Made by a program: the position numbers and the translations under genes. From Puniceicoccaceae bacterium 5H (GTDB taxonomy: Bacteria > Verrucomicrobiota > Verrucomicrobiia > Opitutales > Oceanipulchritudinaceae), in the NCBI GenBank assembly GCA_009772895.1, contig WOUP01000012.1:39364-103363 (forward strand): a stretch of DNA of 64,000 bases, given 5' to 3'. Below the pieces are notes generated by a model. That model worked only from the letters and a program-made list of their open reading frames with translations, had not been told where the DNA came from and did no database searches. This document shows, in pieces, positions 17,961 to 26,878 of the stretch; position 1 is the first letter of the stretch; every line of letters begins with the position of its first letter.

Positions 17961-19841
17961 ATGGATAAGGAAGCGATCGATCAGCTCATTAAGAATTCAC
18001 CCCGCCTGAAGCGCCAGCGTGCCAAGCTCGAAGCCATGAAGCCTGGTGCTTATGTGGTTCATCGTAGCTGGGGGCTGGGGCAGATTCAGGAGTATGATGC
18101 TCAGGATAACAAGCTGATTATCGACTTCGAGGAAGGCAAGAAGGGGCACCCGATGGACCCGGTCTTCTGCGCCGAGAAGCTGGAAGTCTTGCCGGAGAAA
18201 GGTATTCTCGTGCAATCGCGCGAAGAACCGGATCGGATCAATCAATTGATCAAGAACGAACCGGCCGACCTCATCGTCGAGATCCTCTCCCAGACGGACA
18301 GCCACAGCGCCACCAACCTTGAAATCGAGACCACGCTGAGCCGACTGCTCGGACAAACGAAATACAAGAAGTGGTGGACGGCCACGAAGAAGGTACTCGT
18401 GCGCGACCCGCGGGTCGCCGTGCCTTCCAAGAAGACCGACCCCTACATCTTGCGTGACGAGCCGGTCCGCGCCGAAGAAGAAGTGCTCGAAGAGTTCTTC
18501 GAGACCAAGGCGCCCAAGAAGAAGATCAATCTGGCCAGCCGCCTGATTGAGCTTTCCGTCGCTCACGACGATATTGCCGACTCCCTGCCGGACATTCTGC
18601 GTGAGCTGACCGCCTCGCTCGCCGAGACGAAGCAACTCAACCCGGGCGAACGCCTGCACGGCATCTGGGTGCGCAACGACCTGGCCCGCTTCATTCATGA
18701 AGATGTGGAGCAGCTCGAACCGACCTCCGCCTCCGTGCTGGAAGAGTCCGAAAACCTGAGCGAGCTGGCCGACCAGATCCCCGCCGCCTACCACAAGCGT
18801 TTCCTCGACCTCATCACACGGGTTCTGCCCGAAGAGTGGGTACGCGTGGTGTTCGAGCTGCTGAAGAACAGCTCCGGCAAGTTCACCAGCGAGTGCATCA
18901 ACTTCCTGCTCGAGCGCAACCTGCAGGACGAACTGGCCACGACCATGCGCCGCTGGCTCGTCGAGCAAAACCTCAAGGCCCCTGTGCTGGCCTGGATCCT
19001 CAAAAACCGCAGCAGCCGCAAGTATTCGCCGATGCTCGACGGTTTGATGGGGCCCCGCCTGCTCAGCGCCATTTTCTTTGCGATCGACTATGAGGCGCTG
19101 CAAAACACCAGCACCCGCCGCATCCCGCTCGCCGATCTCGTGATCGAAGACCAGGAGCTGATCGGCGACCTGTTGACCACGGCCACGCCGGAAACGGCGC
19201 ACGACCTGGCGCAGACGCTGATGCTCAATCAAGGCTTCGAAGACCTTTCCAAGAAGTCCCTGCTCGCCCGCTTTATCAAGCTGTATCCCAGCGTCCAGGC
19301 GCTCGTCTCCGGCGAATCCGCCGAACCGACCGCCGAGGAAGAAGGGCTCATCGTCTCCAAGTGGAGCTTTGAAGAGCAGAAGCGCGAATACGAGGATCTG
19401 GTGCAAAACCAGATCCCGCGCAACAAGCAGGACATTGCCGACGCACGCGCTCACGGCGACTTGCGCGAGAACGCCGAATACAAGATGGCCCGCCAGGAAC
19501 AGGATATCCTGCTCTCCCGCAAGGCCGAACTCGAATTGGCGATCAACCGCTGCAAGGTCACCGACTTCAGCGACGCTCCAAAAGGCCGCGTCGGTATCGG
19601 CAGCGTCGTCGGGCTGCGTAACCTCCAGACGGGCGAGATGGTCACCTACTCCATCCTCGGCGCCTGGGACGGCAATCCGGAAAAGCACATTCTCTCTTAC
19701 CAGACGCCGCTGGCCAAGGCCCTGATCTCCCGCGCACCGGGCGAACAGATCAAGGTAAAGGTCGGCGACAACGAAGATGAATACGAGGTCAAGAGCATCG
19801 AGCGGTGGTTTGACCTTCAAAAATCCGGCGTTTCCGCGTAG
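17961..19841 (+). CDS. greA: Long-form GreA/GreB transcription elongation factor with a large N-terminal extension
   Basis: 627 aa, four times the usual GreA length. The last about 160 residues are a complete GreA: the coiled-coil finger with the acidic tip motif ARAHGDLRENAEYKMARQEQ, then a C-terminal FKBP-like domain. The preceding about 460 residues are mostly helical, and begin with a small beta-rich region (GAYVVHRSWGLGQIQEYD) that recalls a CarD/Tudor-like module. A similarly long GreA is known in Chlamydia, so this looks like a PVC trait. GreA stimulates transcript cleavage in backtracked RNA polymerase; the extension's role is unknown. ATG 17961 is preferred over an upstream start. 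Confidence 0.88.
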   Translation: MDKEAIDQLIKNSPRLKRQRAKLEAMKPGAYVVHRSWGLGQIQEYDAQDNKLIIDFEEGKKGHPMDPVFCAEKLEVLPEKGILVQSREEPDRINQLIKNEPADLIVEILSQTDSHSATNLEIETTLSRLLGQTKYKKWWTATKKVLVRDPRVAVPSKKTDPYILRDEPVRAEEEVLEEFFETKAPKKKINLASRLIELSVAHDDIADSLPDILRELTASLAETKQLNPGERLHGIWVRNDLARFIHEDVEQLEPTSASVLEESENLSELADQIPAAYHKRFLDLITRVLPEEWVRVVFELLKNSSGKFTSECINFLLERNLQDELATTMRRWLVEQNLKAPVLAWILKNRSSRKYSPMLDGLMGPRLLSAIFFAIDYEALQNTSTRRIPLADLVIEDQELIGDLLTTATPETAHDLAQTLMLNQGFEDLSKKSLLARFIKLYPSVQALVSGESAEPTAEEEGLIVSKWSFEEQKREYEDLVQNQIPRNKQDIADARAHGDLRENAEYKMARQEQDILLSRKAELELAINRCKVTDFSDAPKGRVGIGSVVGLRNLQTGEMVTYSILGAWDGNPEKHILSYQTPLAKALISRAPGEQIKVKVGDNEDEYEVKSIERWFDLQKSGVSA

Positions 19842-19864
19842 CCAGCCGTAAGCGGCTGTGATCG

Positions 19865-20806
19865 ATGGCTGATCCGCTGGAAATCCTCAAGCTGATGGCG
19901 GACGCAACTCGTTTGCGTCTGCTACACTTGCTGCGCTCCGAGGAACTCTCCGTGGCCGAGCTGCAGGAGATCCTCGACATGGGACAGTCACGCATTTCGT
20001 CCCACCTCGGCCTGTTGCGCCAGGTGGGGCTCGTGCAGGACCGCAAGGACGGCAAGCGAAGCTACTATACGTTTCGCCCCGAGCCTTTCCGCGAGATGCG
20101 GACGCTGATCGAATCGGCGCTCAAGGCTTTTGAGGCGGATCCCGTCGTCGCCCAGGACCAGCGTGCGCTGGAACGCGTATTGGAACGCCGGCGCGCCGCC
20201 TCCGAGGCCTACTTCAACGCCGTAGCGGGGCGTCTGGGGCGCAATTACTGCCCCGGGCGATCCTGGGAGGCGATTGGCCATATGCTGCTGCACCTGACGC
20301 CGCCCATCGTGGTGGCCGACCTGGGTGCTGGCGAGGGCCTGATTGCCCAATTGCTCGCCCGACGCGCCCGTCAGGTCTACTGCATCGACTACTCGCAGCG
20401 CATGGTCGAAGTAGGGATGCAGCTGGCGAAGGAACAGGGGCTGACGAATCTCGAATACCGCTTCGGCGACATCGAGGAGGTGCCGCTCGAGGACAACACG
20501 CTCGACCTCGCCCTGTTGAGCCAGGCTCTGCACCACGCCGAACACCCCAACCGAGCAATCGAGGAGGCCTTCCGCATCCTCAAGCCGGGCGGCCAGTTGG
20601 TGATTCTCGACCTGAAGGCCCACAATTTCGAGCAGGCGCGTGAGCTCTACGCCGACCGCTGGCTCGGCTTTTCGCCCAACGAAATCTACCAGTGGCAACA
20701 GTCCGCCGGATTCGAAAACGTGCGCGTCGACATTGTGGCCAAAGAAGAACGCGAGCCGTGCTTCGAGACGCTGCTCGCGACCGGCTTCAAGCCTGAGGCA
20801 TCTTGA
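19865..20806 (+). CDS. ArsR-family regulator fused to a SAM-dependent methyltransferase
   Basis: 313 aa. Residues 1-80 form a winged HTH of the ArsR kind (DATRLRLLHLLRSEELSVAEL, then QSRISSHLGLLRQVGLV). Residues about 140-300 form a class I methyltransferase with VVADLGAGEGLIAQLLA as the SAM loop and a Ubie/Methyltransf_11-like continuation (SQALHHAEHPNRAIEEA). No ArsR metal-binding cysteine pair is seen. Such fusions occur near methionine/SAH-cycle genes in other bacteria; here the neighbours are greA (24 bases upstream) and ptsI, so the context gives no direct clue. The 3' end overlaps ptsI by 20 bases tail-to-tail. Confidence 0.88.
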   Translation: MADPLEILKLMADATRLRLLHLLRSEELSVAELQEILDMGQSRISSHLGLLRQVGLVQDRKDGKRSYYTFRPEPFREMRTLIESALKAFEADPVVAQDQRALERVLERRRAASEAYFNAVAGRLGRNYCPGRSWEAIGHMLLHLTPPIVVADLGAGEGLIAQLLARRARQVYCIDYSQRMVEVGMQLAKEQGLTNLEYRFGDIEEVPLEDNTLDLALLSQALHHAEHPNRAIEEAFRILKPGGQLVILDLKAHNFEQARELYADRWLGFSPNEIYQWQQSAGFENVRVDIVAKEEREPCFETLLATGFKPEAS

Positions 20807-22547
20807 TGCTGACGGTGCGCGAATAGAAGTCGCGCAGCAGCTCATTGACCTCCGGAGCCGAACCAGCCCGGATAACCCGCATGGCGAGGCGCTTGGCGTC
20901 GCGGTACGTCATTTCGCGGATGAGGTATTTGACTTCCGGCACGCAGCTCCAGGTCATGCTGAGTTCGCTCGCGCCCATGCCGAGCAATAAGGGCACGTAG
21001 AGCGGATCGCCGGCTAGTTCACCGCAGACGCTGACCGGCACCTCGTGCTCGCGGCCCGCTTCGAAGATGAAGTTGAGGGCACGGATCACCGCCGGGTGGG
21101 CAGGCTCATAGAGATGGGCGATTCGGTCGTTCACCCGGTCAACGGCCAGCAGATACTGCACGAGGTCGTTCGTGCCGATGCTGAAAAAGTCGCAATGCTG
21201 GGCCAGCAAGTCGGTGATGACGGCCGCGCTCGGCGTCTCGATCATCGCGCCACAGGCGATTTTCTCATCGAAGGCCTGGCCTTCGCGGCGCAGCTCGTCC
21301 TTGCATTCCTCCACCAACTTGTTGGCGGCCACAACCTCCTCGCAGGAGGCGATCATGGGATACATGACCTTCACCTTGCCATAGGCACTCGCGCGCAGGA
21401 TCGCCCGCAGCTGTTCCTTGAAAACTTTCGGGTTTTCCAGGCAGAAGCGGATCGCACGGAAGCCCATAAAGGGGTTCGCTTCCTGATAGCCGTAAAGGCT
21501 GTTGTGCGGGTTCTTGTCACCCCCCAGATCCAGCGTGCGAATCGTCACCGGATGCGGCGCCATCTGCTCCACCACCCGGCGGTAGGCACGAAACTGAGCC
21601 TCCTCGTTCGGAAATTCGCGGGAGGAGAGGAAAAGCGCTTCGGTCCGGAATAGGCCTACGCCCGTGGCCCCGGAGTTTTTCAGTAAATCTTCGGGCTCGT
21701 TGCCCTCGATGTTGAGCTGAATCGCGAATCGGCAGTCGTCGGTGGTCGAGGCCTCGGCAAACTTGGCCTCGTTGAAGCGGCGCTCGATATCGGCGCGGGC
21801 ACTGCGCAGGCGCCCGTAGCGATACAGCGTCTGTTCGGACGGGTTGACGATCACGATACCGTCGAAGCCATCCACCAAGGCCTGGTCGTCGGCCGCAATC
21901 GCGTTAGTGATCTGCGGCAGACCCACCACACATGGCACGTTGAGCGAACGCGCCATGATGACCGAGTGGCCGGTGCGGCCTCCTTGCTCGGAAATGATGC
22001 CGAGCACACGGCCTCGGGCCATATGGGTGGTGTCGGAGGGGTGCAGGTCGTCGGCCACCAGCACGCTGGGCTCGACCAGCATGTCCAGATCGCTCTCGCG
22101 ACGGCCCATCAGGTTGAAAATCACGCGCCGGGTCACATCGCGGATGTCGGCCGCACGCTCGCGGATGTATTCGTCGTCGATGTTGGAGAACGCCTCGATA
22201 TAACGGTATGCGACCTGTTGGAAGCAGAACTCAATATTGTAGCCCGTTTCGGCGACTTCCTTGATCGTTTCTTCAATCAGGGCCCGGTCTTCGAGCACCA
22301 TCTGATGCGCGTCGAAGATAGCAGCCTCGTCCTCGCCGAGACGTTCCTCGATCTCAGCCCGGATCTGGGTGATCTGCTGGCGCGTGGTCAACAGGCCTTG
22401 CTCGAAGCGCGAGATCTCCTCCTCGCGGCGCTCACGGGGCACCAGACGCTTAGGTATGTCGAGATCGCTGCGCACGGATAGGAACGCAGGTCCATGCGCC
22501 ACTCCAGGTGCGGCCGCAATGCCTTGATAGACACGTTCCTCTTTCAT
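20787..22547 (-). CDS. ptsI: Phosphoenolpyruvate-protein phosphotransferase (PTS enzyme I)
   Basis: 586 aa; E. coli enzyme I has 575. The active-site His region is GGRTGHSVIMARSLNVPCVVG, and the C-terminal PEP-binding TIM barrel carries GLFRTEALFL, IRTLDLGGDK and the signature DFFSIGTNDLVQYLLAVDR with the later VSVCGELAGD. It transfers phosphate from PEP to HPr. No HPr or EII gene is in the window, so the role may be sugar uptake or regulatory. Start candidates are 22547 (GGGG ten bases upstream) and 22556. Confidence 0.94.
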   Translation of the reverse strand: MKEERVYQGIAAAPGVAHGPAFLSVRSDLDIPKRLVPRERREEEISRFEQGLLTTRQQITQIRAEIEERLGEDEAAIFDAHQMVLEDRALIEETIKEVAETGYNIEFCFQQVAYRYIEAFSNIDDEYIRERAADIRDVTRRVIFNLMGRRESDLDMLVEPSVLVADDLHPSDTTHMARGRVLGIISEQGGRTGHSVIMARSLNVPCVVGLPQITNAIAADDQALVDGFDGIVIVNPSEQTLYRYGRLRSARADIERRFNEAKFAEASTTDDCRFAIQLNIEGNEPEDLLKNSGATGVGLFRTEALFLSSREFPNEEAQFRAYRRVVEQMAPHPVTIRTLDLGGDKNPHNSLYGYQEANPFMGFRAIRFCLENPKVFKEQLRAILRASAYGKVKVMYPMIASCEEVVAANKLVEECKDELRREGQAFDEKIACGAMIETPSAAVITDLLAQHCDFFSIGTNDLVQYLLAVDRVNDRIAHLYEPAHPAVIRALNFIFEAGREHEVPVSVCGELAGDPLYVPLLLGMGASELSMTWSCVPEVKYLIREMTYRDAKRLAMRVIRAGSAPEVNELLRDFYSRTVSIKMPQA

Positions 22548-22641
22548 TTCTGACATACCCCAAACCATCGGTATTACGCCACGCGACAAAGGCAATGTAA
22601 AAAGTGTTTTCGAGCCTCTTCCTTATGAATCTTATGCCTTT

Positions 22642-23535
22642 TTATCGCATCTGGGTGTGCACGACAAAGGCTGAGTTGCCCCACGCCTCGCGGATGACCC
22701 GTTCAACTGCCCCCGCACGGGATGCTTCTTCGTAGATGGCAAAGCAGGCACTCCCGCTGCCACTGAGTTGTGCGCGGATCCCTTCCACCTCACCAAGCGC
22801 ATCCAGTACGACCGGGATGGTCGGATATTTACAGTCTACCACGGCGCGAAAGTCGTTGTGGAATGCCTCCAGGGACGGCAGCTGCGCCTGATGCCAATGC
22901 TGCACAGCGTCTTCGACCTGTGAAGCGGACGAATAAGCCTGCCGCGCCGCGAGTTCGCGATATGCCCACAGCGTCTCGACGGGAAACCCCGGATGGGCAA
23001 TCGTCACCGCCAGGCGGCGCAGTCGCTCGGCCAAGGCCGCTTCCACCGCTTCGATCTCCTCACCACGGCCCCGCATCCAGACGGGTGCGTCCCACAGAAA
23101 GAGGGGCACATCCGAGCCCAGTTCGGCGGCCAGTTCATGCAGTTCGGCGGGAGTCGAGGGGTGGCCGTGCGCTTCGTTGAGCAGACGCAGCGCCCAGGCT
23201 CCGTTCGCGCTGCCCCCGCCGAGCCCACCGCCCCACGGCACCCGCTTATCGAGCCGGAAAACCGCGTGCCCCTCGAGCGCATGGCGATCGCGAAACAGCC
23301 GGCAGGCCTTGATGATCAGGTTGCGTTCATCGGTCGGCAAATCCGGCACATCGCATTTGAGGCGGTCGAGCCCCGCTTCGGCGTGCCACGTCATTTCCAG
23401 GTCGTCGCCCCACTGCGTCTGCACAACGAGTGACGCGAGTGCGTGAAAGCTGTCCGCGCGCTGGCCGAGGACCCATAGCCCCAGGTTGATTTTGGCGGGA
23501 CAGGTGACCCGACGCTGCCAGCGGACCGATGACAT
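22642..23535 (-). CDS. ispE: 4-diphosphocytidyl-2-C-methyl-D-erythritol kinase
   Basis: 297 aa GHMP kinase of the MEP isoprenoid pathway, phosphorylating CDP-methylerythritol. CPAKINLGLWVLGQRADSFH is the IspE N-terminal signature; VPWGGGLGGGSANGAWALR is the ATP-binding glycine loop; QLSGSGSACFAIYE is the third GHMP motif. Its start lies 46 bases from the divergent ispD-ispF pair, so three consecutive or near-consecutive MEP steps share one control region. Confidence 0.94.
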   Translation of the reverse strand: MSSVRWQRRVTCPAKINLGLWVLGQRADSFHALASLVVQTQWGDDLEMTWHAEAGLDRLKCDVPDLPTDERNLIIKACRLFRDRHALEGHAVFRLDKRVPWGGGLGGGSANGAWALRLLNEAHGHPSTPAELHELAAELGSDVPLFLWDAPVWMRGRGEEIEAVEAALAERLRRLAVTIAHPGFPVETLWAYRELAARQAYSSASQVEDAVQHWHQAQLPSLEAFHNDFRAVVDCKYPTIPVVLDALGEVEGIRAQLSGSGSACFAIYEEASRAGAVERVIREAWGNSAFVVHTQMR

Positions 23536-23581
23536 AGCGTGAAAGGTTTGCCTTCGTGAGCCTCTGAGTCAACGTGAAGAC

Positions 23582-24277
23582 ATGCGAATTGCAGCCGTTC
23601 TACTCGCCGCCGGACGTGGCAGCCGCATGCGGGGTGCCGTGGAAGACAAATGTCGCTGGACGCTCGCCGGACGACCGGTCTGGGTGCACTCGCTTCAGGC
23701 CTTTGCCGCCAGCGGCTGCTGCGCGCAATACATCGTGGTTTATCGCGACACAGAACAGCGTGAGCTGTTTGAGCAGGATGCCGAGGGCGCACTCGACCAC
23801 CTGACCTTCGTTCAGGGCGGCGTCGAGCGACAAGATTCCGTGCGGGCGGGTTTGGAAGCCACCGCAGAGGACGTCGATGGGGTCATGATCCACGACTGTG
23901 CCCGTCCAGTTCTTTCGCCTGAGCGCGTCCAGGAGCTTGCCCAACGCCTGAAACGCGATGCCGCCGTCTGCCTCGCCCACCGTCCGACGGATACGATCAA
24001 ACGCCTCCCGACGACCGCACAGGCACCGGAAGAGGCGGTGTTACTGGAAGATCTGGCCCGCCCGAGTCTCTGGGCCATGGAGACGCCGCAATGCTTCCAC
24101 CGCGAGCTGATCCTGCGGGCCTACCGCGAAATTGCCGAACCGATCACCGACGATACGGCGGCCGTCGGCAAATTGGGCGTGCCGGTCGCCCTGGTTGAAA
24201 ACCCGTTGCCGAACCCCAAGATCACGACGCCGGAAGACTTGCCCTACGTCGAATTTTTGCTAAGCCGCCCCTCATGA
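23582..24277 (+). CDS. ispD: 2-C-methyl-D-erythritol 4-phosphate cytidylyltransferase
   Basis: 231 aa. The nucleotidyltransferase start IAAVLLAAGRGSRM and the downstream VMIHDCARPVLSPE and ITDDTAAV motifs identify IspD, which makes CDP-methylerythritol from MEP and CTP. It overlaps ispF by four bases (ATGA), a translational-coupling arrangement, and is divergent from ispE, the next enzyme in the pathway. Confidence 0.94.
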   Translation: MRIAAVLLAAGRGSRMRGAVEDKCRWTLAGRPVWVHSLQAFAASGCCAQYIVVYRDTEQRELFEQDAEGALDHLTFVQGGVERQDSVRAGLEATAEDVDGVMIHDCARPVLSPERVQELAQRLKRDAAVCLAHRPTDTIKRLPTTAQAPEEAVLLEDLARPSLWAMETPQCFHRELILRAYREIAEPITDDTAAVGKLGVPVALVENPLPNPKITTPEDLPYVEFLLSRPS

Positions 24278-24771
24278 GTGTTGCCCTGCCCTTTCGCGTC
24301 GGCCTCGGCTACGATATTCACCGCTTTGCCGAAGGGCGTCCCCTCGTCCTCGGCGGTGTCGAGATCCCGCATGACCGGGGTCTGGAAGGCCATTCCGACG
24401 CCGATGTGCTGACGCACGCCCTGGCGGATGCCATCCTCGGCGCCCTGGCCCTGCCCGACATCGGGCACCTGTTTCCCAATACCGACCCGAGCATCGCCGG
24501 CATCGACAGCCAGAAGATCCTCGCCCGCGCGGTCGAGCTGGCCCAGGAGCACGATTACGTTATCGGCAACGTCGATGTCGCCCTGATCGCGGAGGAGCCC
24601 AAGATCGCGCCTCATCTGGAGGCGATGCGTAAACGCCTGGCGCAGACCCTGGGCGTCAGCACCGCTCGCGTCGGAATCAAGGCTACGACCAACGAGAAGA
24701 TTGGCGATCTGGGGCGCCGGGCCGGGATTGCGGCCCACGCGGTGGCAACGCTCCTGCACCGCGAGCCATAG
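24274..24771 (+). CDS. ispF: 2-C-methyl-D-erythritol 2,4-cyclodiphosphate synthase
   Basis: 165 aa trimeric enzyme. The metal-binding GYDIHRF motif, HSDADVLTHALADAILGA and the C-terminal KATTNEKIG signature are all present. It cyclises the IspE product. It is coupled to ispD by a four-base overlap. No clear intrinsic terminator follows. Confidence 0.96.
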   Translation: MSVALPFRVGLGYDIHRFAEGRPLVLGGVEIPHDRGLEGHSDADVLTHALADAILGALALPDIGHLFPNTDPSIAGIDSQKILARAVELAQEHDYVIGNVDVALIAEEPKIAPHLEAMRKRLAQTLGVSTARVGIKATTNEKIGDLGRRAGIAAHAVATLLHREP

Positions 24772-24823
24772 GCCCATCTCCGACTGTCAGAGGCGTGAAA
24801 AAGTGTCGCCGGGCCGGGATTGA

Positions 24824-25297
<474 letters not shown>

Positions 25298-25318
25298 AAG
25301 GGTGTAGCCGGACGGGCT

Positions 25319-25732
25319 CTAGAAAATTTCGCCGTCGACGAAGAAGCGCTTGAGCTCGGCTTCGGCAGATTCGGCGCTGTCGGAGGCGTGCACGATGTTG
25401 TGCATCTTGTCCGCGCCAAAGTCGCCACGGATGGTACCGGCCGGCGCTTCGGCTGAATTGGTCGGGCCCACGAGCAGACGCACGCGGTCGATGATGCCTT
25501 GGCCGCGGAGGGCCATGACGATGACCGGGCGGGAGCCCATGAAGCCAGCCAACTCGGGGAAGAAGGGCTTGTCGGCAATATGGGAGTAGTGCTCCTTGAG
25601 CTTCGCTTCATCGAGCGAAATCATTTTGCAGCCCACGATTTGAAAGCCCGCTTGCTCGAAGCGGGTGATGGTGGCCCCAATCTTTTGCCCCGCAAAAGCG
25701 TCCGGCTTCAGAATAATCAGCGTCGTTTCCAT
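25319..25732 (-). CDS. ndk: Nucleoside diphosphate kinase
   Basis: 137 aa, the normal size. It starts METTLIILKPDAF and carries the phospho-histidine in HNIVHASDSAESAEAEL. It exchanges the gamma phosphate between NTPs and NDPs in the cytoplasm. The ATG at 25732 gives the family start; a longer frame upstream adds an atypical nine residues. Confidence 0.96.
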   Translation of the reverse strand: METTLIILKPDAFAGQKIGATITRFEQAGFQIVGCKMISLDEAKLKEHYSHIADKPFFPELAGFMGSRPVIVMALRGQGIIDRVRLLVGPTNSAEAPAGTIRGDFGADKMHNIVHASDSAESAEAELKRFFVDGEIF

Positions 25733-25803
25733 GTCAGTAAAGGGTTTGGGGCTCAGCAAAGGGAATCCATGTACCTAAGCAAGAGTAAACTCGGTATCTT
25801 GAG

Positions 25804-26751
25804 TCAAGAACCCGTGCCCCCTTTTGTCTCGACCGGAAGCACCGCTTCACCTTTTGCCTTGGGCATGGAGGCAAAAAGCTCTTGAGCCAGCTCCAGAAAG
25901 GCCAGATGCGCACGGGTCGGGGCTGCCGACTTTGGCCAGATCAATGAGATACGGCGAAAGACGGACTGCGGCGCGATAGAGCTGAAAACGACCTCCCGCG
26001 GAGACATGAAGGGCAGCGCGATCGAAGGGGTGAAGGACAACCCGAGGCCCACTTCCACCAGGGCCAGCACCGTCTCCAGCTGGGAGCTCTCGATCTTGAC
26101 GTTGGGCTGGAATCCCGCACGGTGACAGACGGACAAGCTCTGCTGGCTGAGGCAGTGTGCCTCCTTCATCAGCACCAGCGGGTGTTGCTTCAACTCATCC
26201 AGGCTCAACTGCTGACGCCCCGCCAATGGGTGGTGGCGCGGCAGGGTGATCAGCAGTTCGTCCTCCAGCAAGTCGCACAACCTCCAGTCTTGCTCATCCG
26301 GCAGCGGCGGACTGGCCAGCGCCATATCGAGTTGCCCGTGCCGAAGGCGTTGCAGCAGGATCTCGGTCGGGTCTTCGGATACCTCAAAGGTGACCCCCGG
26401 GTGCTGCTCGATCATCGCCTCGACCAATCGCGGCAGCAAATACGGCGCGATAGTGGGGATCACCCCGATGCGCAGGACGCCCCGCACTTCCTGCTGAAAG
26501 GAGAGTGCCTCGTCTTCGACGGATTTGACTTCCTGCAGGATGCGGGTGGCACGCGGATAAAAGATGTCGCCAAAGGGCGTGAGCCTCACCCCCGAGCGCT
26601 GACGGTGAAAGAGCGGCTCCCCCAGCTCTTCCTCCAGCTTGCGGATCTGGTGGCTGAGCGTCGGCTGCGAGATGTGGCAGCGCTCGGCCGCACGGGTAAA
26701 ATTCCGAACGCGGGCCACCTCGACGAAGTAGCGTATCTGGTGCAGCTCCAT
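25804..26751 (-). CDS. oxyR: OxyR-like peroxide sensor (LysR family)
   Basis: 315 aa. The N-terminal HTH is FTRAAERCHISQPTLSHQIRKLEEEL. The C-terminal sensor domain carries Cys200 and Cys209 in KEAHCLSQQSLSVC, the same nine-residue spacing as the redox pair Cys199/Cys208 of E. coli OxyR. Hydrogen peroxide would form the disulfide and switch transcription. The divergent neighbour is a catalase gene with inverted repeats between, supporting direct control of katA and autoregulation. Confidence 0.93.
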   Translation of the reverse strand: MELHQIRYFVEVARVRNFTRAAERCHISQPTLSHQIRKLEEELGEPLFHRQRSGVRLTPFGDIFYPRATRILQEVKSVEDEALSFQQEVRGVLRIGVIPTIAPYLLPRLVEAMIEQHPGVTFEVSEDPTEILLQRLRHGQLDMALASPPLPDEQDWRLCDLLEDELLITLPRHHPLAGRQQLSLDELKQHPLVLMKEAHCLSQQSLSVCHRAGFQPNVKIESSQLETVLALVEVGLGLSFTPSIALPFMSPREVVFSSIAPQSVFRRISLIWPKSAAPTRAHLAFLELAQELFASMPKAKGEAVLPVETKGGTGS

Positions 26752-26753
26752 AG

Positions 26754-26773
26754 ATGGTATATATGGATACCAT
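26754..26773. promoter_or_regulatory. Inverted repeat next to the oxyR start (candidate OxyR operator)
   Basis: ATGGTAT (26754-26760) and ATACCAT (26767-26773) form a perfect 7-bp inverted repeat with a 6-base spacer, starting 3 bases upstream of the oxyR ATG. This is the expected place for autoregulation. Confidence 0.5.
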
Positions 26774-26806
26774 ACAAACTAAATATTTCACAAATGGAAC
26801 ACAAAT

Positions 26807-26825
26807 CTATATGATGAGGCTATAG
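26807..26825. promoter_or_regulatory. CTATA...TATAG inverted repeat upstream of katA
   Basis: CTATA (26807-26811) and TATAG (26821-26825), 54 bases before the katA ATG. ATAG/CTAT arms are typical of OxyR half-sites, but the spacing is not the full four-element consensus. Confidence 0.4.
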
Positions 26826-26878
26826 TTCATTCGCCAGCGTGCCTCAGACACGCCGCTCCTCTGACCAACCGAACCTTG

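Noticed and set aside
17997..19820. Long open frame opposite the long greA
   Set aside because: Antisense frame without motifs; the plus-strand protein has a clear GreA domain.
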